Shown here one piece after another: positions 42,287-49,817 of a DNA stretch of 62,790 nucleotides. The stretch spans positions 1 through 62,790 of the forward strand of contig JAIEOV010000042.1 in assembly GCA_019750135.1 (NCBI GenBank), given 5' to 3'. The notes under the pieces were generated by a model that saw nothing but the letters and a program-made list of their open reading frames with translations, was not told where the DNA came from and ran no database searches. The stretch comes from Reyranella sp. (GTDB lineage: Bacteria > Pseudomonadota > Alphaproteobacteria > Reyranellales > Reyranellaceae). The position numbers were made by a program, and so were the translations under genes. How positions within the stretch are numbered: the stretch's first letter is position 1; every line of letters starts with the position of its first letter.

Positions 42287-44296
42287 TTGCGCTTTCTCAA
42301 TTCCCCCCGCCCCATCCGCGCCGTCCTGATTGCCAACCGCGGCGAGATCGCCGTGCGCATCATGCGCACCTGCAAGAGGCTTGGCCTGCGCACCATCGCC
42401 GTCTACTCCGACGCCGACGAACACGCCGTACACGTGCGGACCGCCGACGAGGCGATCCACATCGGGCCGGCGCCGGCGCGTTCCAGCTACCTCGACATGG
42501 ATGCCATCCTGGCCGCCGCCGAGCGGTCCGGTGCCGACGCCGTCCATCCGGGCTACGGCTTCCTGTCGGAGAACGCCGCCTTTGCGCGGCGCTGCGAGGA
42601 CGCCGGGCTGATCTTCGTCGGGCCCTCAGCGGACGCCGTCGAGAAGATGGGTTCCAAGATCGAGTCCAAGCGCATCGCCGAGGCCGCGGGCGTACCGGTC
42701 GTGCCGGGCTATCACGGCGCCGCCCAGGATCCGGCAAGCCTCCTCCAGGCTGCGCAACGCATCGGCTTTCCTGTCCTGATCAAGGCCTCGGCCGGCGGCG
42801 GCGGACGCGGCATGCGGCGCGTCGACCAGGCGGAGGCGTTCGAGGAAGCGCTGGCCGGCGCCAAGGCCGAGGCGCTTTCGGCCTTCGGCGACGACGCCGT
42901 GCTGCTCGAGAAATTCATCCTGAACCCGCGGCATCTCGAGGTGCAGCTCGCCGGCGACCGCCAGGGCGGCCTGGTGCACCTGTTCGAGCGCGACTGCTCC
43001 GTCCAGCGCAACAACCAGAAGGTCCTCGAGGAGGCGCCGGCGCCCAACCTTCCCGATACTGTGCGGCGCAAGCTCTTCGATGCCGCGCTCAGCCTCGGCC
43101 GCGCCATCGGCTACGATTCTGCCGGGACGATAGAGTTCATCATGGAGCAGGGCAGCGACAGCCCCTACTTCCTCGAGATGAACACTCGCCTGCAGGTCGA
43201 GCATCCGGTGACGGAACTGATCACCGGCATCGACCTCGTCGAGTGGCAGCTCCTCGCAGCCGCCGGTGAGCCGCTGCCGCTCGGCCAGGACCGCATCGTC
43301 CAGCGTGGCCACGCGATCGAAGCCCGTATCACCGCAGAGCGGGCGGATCGCGCCTTCCAGCCGGTCACCGGCGAGCTCACGGCGGTCGAGCCGCCGCGCG
43401 GCCTGCGCTTCGATTCCGGCATAGCGGCCGGCTCCCGCATCGGCCTGTATTACGATTCGCTGCTGGCCAAGCTCGTCGCGCATGGCGGCGATCGCGCCAA
43501 AGCGCTGGCCCGTCTGGCTGACGGACTGGCGGAGCTGACCCTGCTCGGCCTGCCGACGAACCAGGCCTTCCTGCGCGACGCGGTCAGGCATCCGCTGTTC
43601 TCCGACGGCAAGGCCACGACCCGCTTCATCGAGACGGCCTTTCCCGGCGGCTGGCAGCCGCAGGCCGATGGGCTGCGCCGCCTACGCGCCGCCGCCGCCG
43701 TGCGTTGGGCGGAGCCCGAGACGGCCGATCGCGGCGACGACTGGATCAGCCCATGGAGCCGGCGCAGTGCCGTGCGGGTCACCACGGCCGTCCGCCCCGC
43801 GCGGGTCTCGCTGCACGTCGCCGACGACTACGGCGCTGCCGAGGCCGAGCTGCAGGTAGGCCAGGACCGTATCGCCGTCGAACTCGACGGAGCCACAGTC
43901 GAGTTTCGGCGGTCGCCCGCAGGCGGGGATCCCCTCGCCGGCTTCGCTCACCGCCGTCACGGCGCCACCGTCGCCATCGCGCAGGACGGCCTCGCCTTCA
44001 CCGCCACGCTGCAGCCGCGGATCGACATGCCGCGCGCGGCCGGTCAGCTCGAGCGGTCGGGCAATGTCGTCGACGCGCCGCTTCACGGCGTCGTGTCGAA
44101 GCTCTGCGTCGCGGTCGGCGATGCCGTCGAGAAAGGCGCTCCGGTCCTCCAGATGGAAGCCATGAAGCTCGTCCATACGCTCAAGGCGCCGTTGGCCGGG
44201 CGCATCCAATCGATTCGTTGCGCGGAAGGCGACACTGTCCCGGCGGGTGCCGTCCTCGTTGAAATCACGCCGGAAGCCGACGAGGAGAAACGCTGA
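42287..44296 (+). CDS. Acyl-CoA carboxylase biotin carboxylase/biotin carrier (alpha) subunit
   Basis: A fused subunit of 669 residues: biotin carboxylase N-domain (VLIANRGEIAVRIMRTCKRLG), ATP-grasp (KASAGGGGRGMRRV, EMNTRLQVEHPVTE, then the C-domain ITAERADRAFQPVTGELT), a variable middle, and a C-terminal biotinyl domain with MEAMKLVHTL. Biotin would be attached to Lys627. The usual MKM reads MKL, as in many methylcrotonyl-type enzymes. The start is a TTG at 42287. The size matches the MccA/LiuD/AtuF class. Its stop shares one base with the next ATG (TGATG). Confidence 0.93.
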   Translation: MRFLNSPRPIRAVLIANRGEIAVRIMRTCKRLGLRTIAVYSDADEHAVHVRTADEAIHIGPAPARSSYLDMDAILAAAERSGADAVHPGYGFLSENAAFARRCEDAGLIFVGPSADAVEKMGSKIESKRIAEAAGVPVVPGYHGAAQDPASLLQAAQRIGFPVLIKASAGGGGRGMRRVDQAEAFEEALAGAKAEALSAFGDDAVLLEKFILNPRHLEVQLAGDRQGGLVHLFERDCSVQRNNQKVLEEAPAPNLPDTVRRKLFDAALSLGRAIGYDSAGTIEFIMEQGSDSPYFLEMNTRLQVEHPVTELITGIDLVEWQLLAAAGEPLPLGQDRIVQRGHAIEARITAERADRAFQPVTGELTAVEPPRGLRFDSGIAAGSRIGLYYDSLLAKLVAHGGDRAKALARLADGLAELTLLGLPTNQAFLRDAVRHPLFSDGKATTRFIETAFPGGWQPQADGLRRLRAAAAVRWAEPETADRGDDWISPWSRRSAVRVTTAVRPARVSLHVADDYGAAEAELQVGQDRIAVELDGATVEFRRSPAGGDPLAGFAHRRHGATVAIAQDGLAFTATLQPRIDMPRAAGQLERSGNVVDAPLHGVVSKLCVAVGDAVEKGAPVLQMEAMKLVHTLKAPLAGRIQSIRCAEGDTVPAGAVLVEITPEADEEKR

Positions 44297-44757
44297 TGGC
44301 CGGGCTGTGGTTCGAGGAATTCAAGGACGGGATGGTGTTCAATCACGAATGGTCCCGCACCATCACCGAGACGGACAACCACTGGTTCTCGCTGCTGACC
44401 ATGAACGTGCAGCCGCTGCACATCGACGCGCACTACGCGGCCAAGTCGGAATGGGGCAAGCCGCTGGTCAACAGCCTGTTCACGCTCGGGCTGCTGATCG
44501 GCATGTCGGTCAACGACACGACCTTCGGCACCACGCTCGCCAACCTCGGCATGAAGGAAGTGAACTTCCCCAAACCGCTGTTCCCCGGCGACTCGGTGAA
44601 GGTGCGTACGACGGTGCTTTCCAAGCGCGAGAGCAAGTCCCGGCCCAACGAAGGCATCGTCAACTTCTTCCACGAGATGACCAACCAGGACGGGCTGGTG
44701 GTCGCGACCTGCGAGCGCGCGGCGCTCATGCGCAAGCGGCCGGCCGCAGCGGCCTGA
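44296..44757 (+). CDS. MaoC-family hydratase (mesaconyl-CoA hydratase-like)
   Basis: A hot-dog-fold hydratase of 153 residues, the second in this cluster. It begins MAGLWFEEFKDGMVFNHEWS and carries ITETDNHWFSLLTMNVQPLHID, the active-site block with the histidine that acts on the substrate, then GKPLVNSLFTLGLLIGMSV. It starts in a TGATG overlap with the biotin carboxylase and ends in a TGATG overlap with the CitE-like gene, so the three are tightly coupled. MaoC proteins of this shape stand next to citE-type lyases in many genomes and supply the hydroxyacyl-CoA that the lyase cleaves. Confidence 0.9.
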   Translation: MAGLWFEEFKDGMVFNHEWSRTITETDNHWFSLLTMNVQPLHIDAHYAAKSEWGKPLVNSLFTLGLLIGMSVNDTTFGTTLANLGMKEVNFPKPLFPGDSVKVRTTVLSKRESKSRPNEGIVNFFHEMTNQDGLVVATCERAALMRKRPAAAA

Positions 44758-45617
44758 TGCGGTCGCTTCTCTTCGTCCCGGGGAGCTCCGCCAGGATGAT
44801 GGCGAAGGCGGACGCCTCGGGCGCCGACGTCGTCATCTATGACCTCGAGGACGCAGTCCATCCCGACCAGAAAGAGGCGGCGAGGCCGCTGGTCGCGACC
44901 GCCCTCGCCGGCACCCAGCCCGCGCGGCCCCTGCGCTACGTGCGCGTCAATGCGCTCGACACGCGGTGGTGCGAGGGCGATCTGCAGGCCGTCCTGCCGG
45001 CCGCACCGGACGGGATCGTGCTGCCGAAAGTGTCCGGCCCCGAGGATCTCGATCAACTGGACACACTGATCGCCCGCTGGGAGCTGCCGCGAAAGGCCGC
45101 GGAAACCCGCATCGTCGCGGTCTGCACCGAGACGCCGCAGGCCACGCTGTCGCTTGCTGCGCGGTCGTGGCGGCACCCGCGGCTTGCCGGCCTGCTTTGG
45201 GGCGGCGAGGATCTGTCGGCGGCGATCGGCGCCACGGCCAACCGGAACGCCAGCGGCCACTACACCGCCCCTTTCGCGCTGGCACGCAACCTCTGCCTGC
45301 TGGCGGCGCACGCCGCCGGAGTCGCCGCGATCGATGCGGTGTTCACCGACTTCCGCGATAGCGATGCATTGGCCCGGGAAACCGACGCCGCACGGCGCGA
45401 CGGCTTCACGGCCAAGGCCGCCATCCATCCCGCCCAGGTCGGGATCATCAACGCTCGTTTCACGCCGACCGAGGCAGAGCGGCTGTGGGCCGAGCGCGTC
45501 GTCGCCGCTTTCGAGGCGGCCGGCTCGAACGTGCTCGAGCTCGACGGCAAGATGCTGGACGCCCCACACCTTACCCAGGCGCGGCGTATCCTCTCCGCAC
45601 TGCTGCGCGCCCAATGA
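44757..45617 (+). CDS. CitE/HpcH-family CoA-ester lyase
   Basis: A TIM-barrel lyase of 286 residues. The start MRSLLFVPGSSARMMAKADA and the metal site VVIYDLEDAVHPDQKEAAR are diagnostic; further motifs are RVNALDTRWCEGDL, LPKVSGPEDLDQL, LLWGGEDLSAAIGA, and AAIHPAQVGIINARFTPT. Family members cleave citramalyl-, malyl-, methylmalyl- or 3-hydroxyacyl-CoA into two smaller CoA or acid products. Here it is the last gene after a carboxylase and a MaoC hydratase, the place HMG-CoA lyase holds in leucine breakdown. The ATG is in a TGATG overlap at 44755-44759. Confidence 0.92.
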   Translation: MRSLLFVPGSSARMMAKADASGADVVIYDLEDAVHPDQKEAARPLVATALAGTQPARPLRYVRVNALDTRWCEGDLQAVLPAAPDGIVLPKVSGPEDLDQLDTLIARWELPRKAAETRIVAVCTETPQATLSLAARSWRHPRLAGLLWGGEDLSAAIGATANRNASGHYTAPFALARNLCLLAAHAAGVAAIDAVFTDFRDSDALARETDAARRDGFTAKAAIHPAQVGIINARFTPTEAERLWAERVVAAFEAAGSNVLELDGKMLDAPHLTQARRILSALLRAQ

Positions 45618-45652
45618 AAAAGCGGCGGAAGCCGAGGCTCCCGCCGCTTTTT
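45617..45652. terminator. Bidirectional intrinsic terminator between citE-like gene and rpmJ
   Basis: A perfect 12-bp stem, AAAAAGCGGCGG (45617-45628) and CCGCCGCTTTTT (45641-45652), with a 12-base loop. The A-run and T-run sit at the outer ends, so it can work as an intrinsic terminator on both strands for the two convergent genes. Confidence 0.88.
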
Positions 45653-45672
45653 CGAAGACAAAGCCCTTCGTC

Positions 45673-45798
45673 TCAGCCCTGGCGAGCCTTGAAGCGCGGG
45701 TTGGTCTTGTTGATGACGTAGACGCGGCCCTTGCGGCGCACGATACGGCTGTCCTTGTGGCGCAGCTTCACGGACTTGAGCGAATGGCGGATCTTCAT
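45673..45798 (-). CDS. rpmJ: 50S ribosomal protein L36
   Basis: A 41-residue basic protein of the large ribosomal subunit, starting MKIRHSLKSVKLRHKDSRIV and ending INKTNPRFKARQG. It lacks the zinc-ribbon cysteines and belongs to the zinc-independent (C-minus) form usual in alphaproteobacteria. It stands alone, not in a ribosomal operon, with about 180 bp of upstream non-coding DNA. Confidence 0.95.
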   Translation of the reverse strand: MKIRHSLKSVKLRHKDSRIVRRKGRVYVINKTNPRFKARQG

Positions 45799-45936
45799 GG
45801 TTCTTCTCAACAAAAGCCCCGGCAGGGCCGGGGGAATTCCGAAAGAGCGCGGAAAATAAGGACCCGGAAGCGCCGCGTCAACCCACCGCCGACCTAAAAT
45901 ACATCAATGATCATAATGGCTTGCAGGGCGGGATGT

Positions 45937-45968
45937 GGGCAGGACCCGGCCAGCGGCCGGTCCTGCCC
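45937..45968 (-). terminator. GC-rich hairpin downstream of the oxygenase gene
   Basis: GGGCAGGACCCGGCC and GGCCGGTCCTGCCC form a near-perfect stem with a 3-base loop, 10 bp after the end of the oxygenase-like gene. There is no U-tract, so termination is only possible, not clear. Confidence 0.4.
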
Positions 45969-45977
45969 CCTGTTCCC

Positions 45978-47237
45978 CTAGAAGAAGACGTAGGACCGGA
46001 CCACCACGTTCTTGCGGCAACGGGCATTGGCCGGGGCGGTCGGATCGATGCAGGCGGTGTGGAAAGACCAGCGCGAGACCGAGCCGTCGGTGACGGAATC
46101 GTAGCACTTCAGCATCGAGACCTCGGTCGAGGTCTGCCGCGGGAACCAGTACCACTCGTGGTTCGGACGGTAGGTGAAGCGCGTGGTCTCGCCGACACGG
46201 TCGTCGTAGATCCGGTAGTTGTTGATGTAGGGCTGGTCGGCGAAGGACGGCCAGGCGCAGAGCACGAACGGGAACTGCTCGACCGTCTCCATCGGCTTGG
46301 CGAGGTTCAAGGACATGAACCGCCGCGACATCTTCGCGTCGGCCTCAGCCTCGGTGTAGTTCTGCGGACGCCCGAAGTTGCGCAGGTTCTTCGTCAGCAA
46401 CTCGCGGCAGCGTACGCGGCCCGAATTGTCGTTCAGGTCGTTGTGCACGAGGTTGACGTAGCGGGAATTCACGCCCGGGTTCTTGTTGTCCTGGTCTTCG
46501 GTGCGGTCGCCCGCATAGTCCTTGTCGAAGACGTCGTGATTGTAGACCAGGGCATCGGTGGCGCCGGGGAAGAAATCGAGCAGGAGCTTCTCGATCTCGG
46601 GATAAAAGACTCGCTCGACCTCGGCCGAATCGTAGAAGTTCGAGCACTTCGATTCGAGATGCGCCAGCGAGACGCCGAGTTTGTCCATGCATTCGGGGCT
46701 GTTGGGCGAGAGACCCGGGTAGTACTCGCCGATGCGTCGCGCGTCGCGCAGCACGTGCGGGAAGTAGAGGTTGCGTCGGCGATTGTCCTCCTCGTTCTTG
46801 CGCAGTTTCGCCGCGAGGTCGGCGTGTGCCGGGTCGCGCCAGATGATGTTGGACGGAACGATGGAATAGCTCGGCCGCTCGTGGACCGTATAGGCCAGCG
46901 GCAGCACCACGCCGCCTTCCGGCGCCTTGAGGCTGTTCGACTCGCGGATGTACCTCATGCACTCGTCGTAGTCGTGGAAGGCGAGCCCCCACTTTGTCTT
47001 GATCGGACCGGAGGGCGCCTTGTCGATCATGTCGACGACGCGCTGGCCCTCGCCGCCGGCGATCTCGGCAAGCGCATCCTCGATCGCCTTGGCGGTACCC
47101 GCGTCGCCGTCGCGGTCGAACGACATGTAGGACAGGCCGCCGTTCGCCGCGATCGGCGGCGGCTGCCCTTCCGTACGCTGAAGCGTCGGCACATAGGGCG
47201 CAAAGTTGCTCTTGGCGTCTTCGAGAAGGCTCATCAC
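45978..47237 (-). CDS. CmcJ/NvfI-like putative iron/2-oxoglutarate oxygenase
   Basis: A protein of 419 residues with no signal peptide or membrane helix. The middle reads ALVYNHDVFDKDYAGD and, about 30 residues later, RYVNLVHNDLNDNSG, a placement of His and Asp like the metal site of the CmcJ/NvfI group; the C-terminal part has FPFVLCAWPSFADQPYINNYRIY and TEVSMLKCYDS. Known members modify antibiotics and fungal metabolites; many bacterial ones have no known substrate. It is longer than the usual members (about 280-300) because of an N-terminal region with LEDAKSNFAPYVPTLQRTEG. No biosynthetic neighbours are seen. The family call is by motif recall and should be treated as moderate. Confidence 0.62.
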   Translation of the reverse strand: MMSLLEDAKSNFAPYVPTLQRTEGQPPPIAANGGLSYMSFDRDGDAGTAKAIEDALAEIAGGEGQRVVDMIDKAPSGPIKTKWGLAFHDYDECMRYIRESNSLKAPEGGVVLPLAYTVHERPSYSIVPSNIIWRDPAHADLAAKLRKNEEDNRRRNLYFPHVLRDARRIGEYYPGLSPNSPECMDKLGVSLAHLESKCSNFYDSAEVERVFYPEIEKLLLDFFPGATDALVYNHDVFDKDYAGDRTEDQDNKNPGVNSRYVNLVHNDLNDNSGRVRCRELLTKNLRNFGRPQNYTEAEADAKMSRRFMSLNLAKPMETVEQFPFVLCAWPSFADQPYINNYRIYDDRVGETTRFTYRPNHEWYWFPRQTSTEVSMLKCYDSVTDGSVSRWSFHTACIDPTAPANARCRKNVVVRSYVFF

Positions 47238-47338
47238 GTCCCTCCAATTTGATTGGACCCCAGCATAACGCGTTGTCGCGCAGCCTGGTCGCGCGACGAT
47301 GATGAAACTTTATCCATCAGTCGATTAGAAATCCTCCG

Positions 47339-47785
47339 TCAGGACGTCCGGGCTGCCAGGACCAACGCCCACAGCAGGGCCCCGCAAGTCAGGAGATCCA
47401 GCGGCAGGCGCAGGCGGCTGCGCGCCGTCCAGGCGCGCGCCGCGGCCTCGCTGACCGTGCCGGGCGGCGCCCTCTCGAAGGCCTGCGCCTTGGGGATGAA
47501 GTCGAAGGCCGACCACAGGCGCATGACGCCGTGGCTCGCCAGCGCCGCCAGCAGGCATGTCCGCACGGAGGGCTGCGGCCACGTGGTGACCAGGGCCGCG
47601 ATCAGCACGACCTCGAAGGCGACGTGGATGGCGATCCAGAAGCGCTTGCGAGAGATGCCGCCGCGCGCCGGCTGCACCAGGTCGGGGCGGCGCGGCCAGA
47701 ACGGATCGATGACGGAGAATTCATAGAGGCCGCCGCCGACGCCGGCACAGGCGAGCGCGGCGGCGACCGCCACGACGATCAGCAT
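47339..47785 (-). CDS. Hypothetical four-helix membrane protein
   Basis: A protein of 148 residues with hydrophobic segments at about 1-22 (MLIVVAVAAALACAGVGGGLYE), 50-68, 75-90 and 128-145, and the motif EFSVIDPFWPRRPDLVQPARGGISRKRFW after the first helix. This pattern is common in uncharacterised small inner-membrane proteins of proteobacteria; I cannot name a function. It stands 68 bp before the SRPBCC gene on the same strand. Confidence 0.72.
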   Translation of the reverse strand: MLIVVAVAAALACAGVGGGLYEFSVIDPFWPRRPDLVQPARGGISRKRFWIAIHVAFEVVLIAALVTTWPQPSVRTCLLAALASHGVMRLWSAFDFIPKAQAFERAPPGTVSEAAARAWTARSRLRLPLDLLTCGALLWALVLAARTS

Positions 47786-47853
47786 GGGCGGGGTTCCTCT
47801 CGATGATCGTTTATCTTTATAACAAAGATATCAGATCATCAAGAGGATGGACC

Positions 47854-48342
47854 CTATGCCGCAGCCTTCAGAGCGGCCACCAGGTCGGTGAGCTGATCGA
47901 GGCCCGAGGCGATGCCTTCCGCCATGCCGGCACCGACATGGGTCGCCTTCTGGGCGATCGAGGCGAACAGCGTGCGCATGGTGAGGAGCGTCTTGCCGCC
48001 CTTCTCGTCGAAGGTGATGGTCATGATCATCTTCTCCGCACCGGGCAGCTCGAAGCCGTTGGAGAACACGATCCGCCGGTTGGGCACGATCTCGAGATAC
48101 TCGCCGCCGAACGGCGTCTGCTGCGTGCCGCTCGGCCCGGTCATGGCGGCGCGCCATAAGCCGCCCACTCGGAAGTCCATCTCGCACATCGTCACCGGGT
48201 AGCCGACCGGTCCGAACCACTTCTTCAGATGTTCGGGCTTGCTCCAGGCCTCGAACAGCAGCCGGGCCGGCGCGTCGAAGCTGCGGGCGATGATGAGTTC
48301 CCGATCGGCCTCCGCCTCACCGGCGCCTGCGTTTGCTGACAT
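47854..48342 (-). CDS. SRPBCC/AHSA1-domain protein
   Basis: A ligand-binding START-like protein of 162 residues, beginning MSANAGAGEAEADRELIIAR and continuing with FDAPARLLFEAWSKPEHLKKWFGP, the activator-of-Hsp90-homologue signature. These proteins form a deep hydrophobic pocket. The gene overlaps the end of the ArsR-type regulator by 26 bp, the standard ArsR-SRPBCC pair, in which the regulator controls both genes. The ligand is unknown. Confidence 0.9.
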   Translation of the reverse strand: MSANAGAGEAEADRELIIARSFDAPARLLFEAWSKPEHLKKWFGPVGYPVTMCEMDFRVGGLWRAAMTGPSGTQQTPFGGEYLEIVPNRRIVFSNGFELPGAEKMIMTITFDEKGGKTLLTMRTLFASIAQKATHVGAGMAEGIASGLDQLTDLVAALKAAA

Positions 48343-48670
48343 GTCGTGCCTCCTTGCGCTTGAGTTCCTGCACATAGACGTCGAGCCGGTCGAGGCTCTC
48401 CTCCCAGAAGCGGCGATAGTCGCCCAGCCACTCGGCCGCGCCCGCCAGTGGCGCCGCGTTCAGGCGCACCGGACGGAACTGGGCCTCGCGGCCACGCGAT
48501 ACCAAGCCTGCTCGCTCCAGCACTTTCAGATGCTTGGAAATCGTGGGCTGGCTGAGGTCGGACGTCCCCACCAGGTCGTTCACCGTCGCCTCTCCTTCCG
48601 CCAGTCGCGCCAGGATGGCGCGTCGTGTCGGATCGGCCAGGGCCGAGAACACAAGATCGAGTTGCTGCAT
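48317..48670 (-). CDS. ArsR-family transcriptional regulator (SRPBCC-linked)
   Basis: A winged-helix repressor of 117 residues. The N-terminal MQQLDLVFSALADPTRRAILARLAEGEATVNDLV is followed by the recognition helix LSQPTISKHLKVLERAGLVSR. No cysteine metal site is visible in the DNA-binding domain, so it is not an arsenic sensor; it belongs to the non-metal SRPBCC-linked group. The ATG at 48670 lies only 9 bases after a perfect TATAAT box, which suggests a nearly leaderless mRNA. Confidence 0.92.
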   Translation of the reverse strand: MQQLDLVFSALADPTRRAILARLAEGEATVNDLVGTSDLSQPTISKHLKVLERAGLVSRGREAQFRPVRLNAAPLAGAAEWLGDYRRFWEESLDRLDVYVQELKRKEARHVSKRRRR

Positions 48671-48679
48671 GATCGTTCT

Positions 48680-48718
48680 ATTATATCGCCATTTGGCTAT
48701 ATTCTAGTTTGGCTATAT
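48680..48718 (-). promoter_or_regulatory. ArsR promoter with overlapping operator
   Basis: On the minus strand a TATAAT box (48685-48680) adjoins an imperfect palindrome 48683-48702 (ATATCGCCA-TT-TGGCTATAT on the plus strand). A second copy of TTTGGCTATAT at 48708-48718 repeats the half at 48692-48702 with a 16-base period. Site placement over the spacer and -10 fits autorepression by the ArsR protein. Confidence 0.65.
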
Positions 48719-48803
48719 AGGATGGCAGATCGCGCCGTCAAGCCCGCCCATTCGCCGCGAATCACGCTAGAGTGCGGCCTCCACGTCCGAGGGAGCGGGC
48801 TGC

Positions 48804-49772
48804 ATGATCAGGACATCGCGTCGACATTTCATGGGCGGAGCGGCGGCGGTCGGCTTCGCCGGCCACGCCCTCGCCCAGAGCAAGCCGATCCGGGTCCTGG
48901 TGGGCTTCGCCGCCGGCGGCGGCAACGACGTGATCGCCCGCCTGGTGGCGCAGAAGATGGGCGAAGGCTCCTCGGGCCAGGTCCTGGTCGACAACAAGAC
49001 CGGCGCCAGCGGCCTCATCGCCGCCGACATCCTGGCCAAGGCGCCACCCGACGGCACGACCCTGATGGTGGCGGCGCAGACGACCTACGTCGTGGCGCCG
49101 CAGCTCTACAAGTCGGTGACGTTCGATGCGCCGCGCGACGTCACAGGCATCTCCCTGCTCGGCGCCTCGCCGTTGGTGCTGGTGGTCAATCCATCGTTCG
49201 CCGCGAAGTCGGTCGGCGAGCTGATCGATATGGCCAAAGCCAGGCCTGGCGCCATCAACTTCGGCTCGGGCGGTGTGGGGACGACGCCGCACATGGCCGC
49301 CGAGCTCTTCTTGTTCACGACCGACATCCGCATGACCCACGTCGCCTATCGCGGCGAGGCGCCGGCGATCGCCGACGTGCTTGCGGGCCAGCTGCCGCTG
49401 CTGTTCGCCAATGTCTCGGTGGTGACCGGCCAGGTGAAGGCGGGCACGCTGCGGGCGCTCGCCGTCACCTCACCCAAGCGCGCGCCGGGCTTGCCCGACG
49501 TGCCGACCCTCGCCGAGGCGGGCATCAAGGGCGCCGACGTGGAAACCTGGTTCGGCCTCACCGCACCCGCCGGAACGCCGCGCGAAATCGTACAGCGGCT
49601 GAATGCCGACGTGCGCAAGGCCCTTGCCGCACCCGACCTGCAGCAGCGCTTCGCCGAGCTCAGCCTGTCGGTGACGCCGAGCTCGCCCGAGGAGCTCGAC
49701 GCGCTGATCAAGTCGGAGGCCGCGCGCTGGGGCGAGGTCATCCAGCGCGCCAACATCCGCGCACCGGAATGA
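48804..49772 (+). CDS. Tripartite tricarboxylate transporter (TTT) substrate-binding protein
   Basis: A periplasmic binding protein of 322 residues (TctC/Bug family). The leader MIRTSRRHFMGGAAAVGFAG has a twin-arginine motif (SRRHFM) and ends HALAQS. The mature part begins KPIRVLVGFAAGGGNDVIARLVAQKM, the Bug signature, with VDNKTGASGLIAADILAKAPPDG and later NFGSGGVGTTPHMAAELF. TctA and TctB membrane parts are not in this window, as is typical for the many orphan Bug proteins. It is followed 45 bp later by hyuB, so it may supply the substrate for the hydantoinase-type enzyme. Confidence 0.92.
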   Translation: MIRTSRRHFMGGAAAVGFAGHALAQSKPIRVLVGFAAGGGNDVIARLVAQKMGEGSSGQVLVDNKTGASGLIAADILAKAPPDGTTLMVAAQTTYVVAPQLYKSVTFDAPRDVTGISLLGASPLVLVVNPSFAAKSVGELIDMAKARPGAINFGSGGVGTTPHMAAELFLFTTDIRMTHVAYRGEAPAIADVLAGQLPLLFANVSVVTGQVKAGTLRALAVTSPKRAPGLPDVPTLAEAGIKGADVETWFGLTAPAGTPREIVQRLNADVRKALAAPDLQQRFAELSLSVTPSSPEELDALIKSEAARWGEVIQRANIRAPE

Positions 49773-49817
49773 CGCGGCACGACTATTGCGTCGCTTTGGA
49801 CAAAGGGGAGTAGATCC

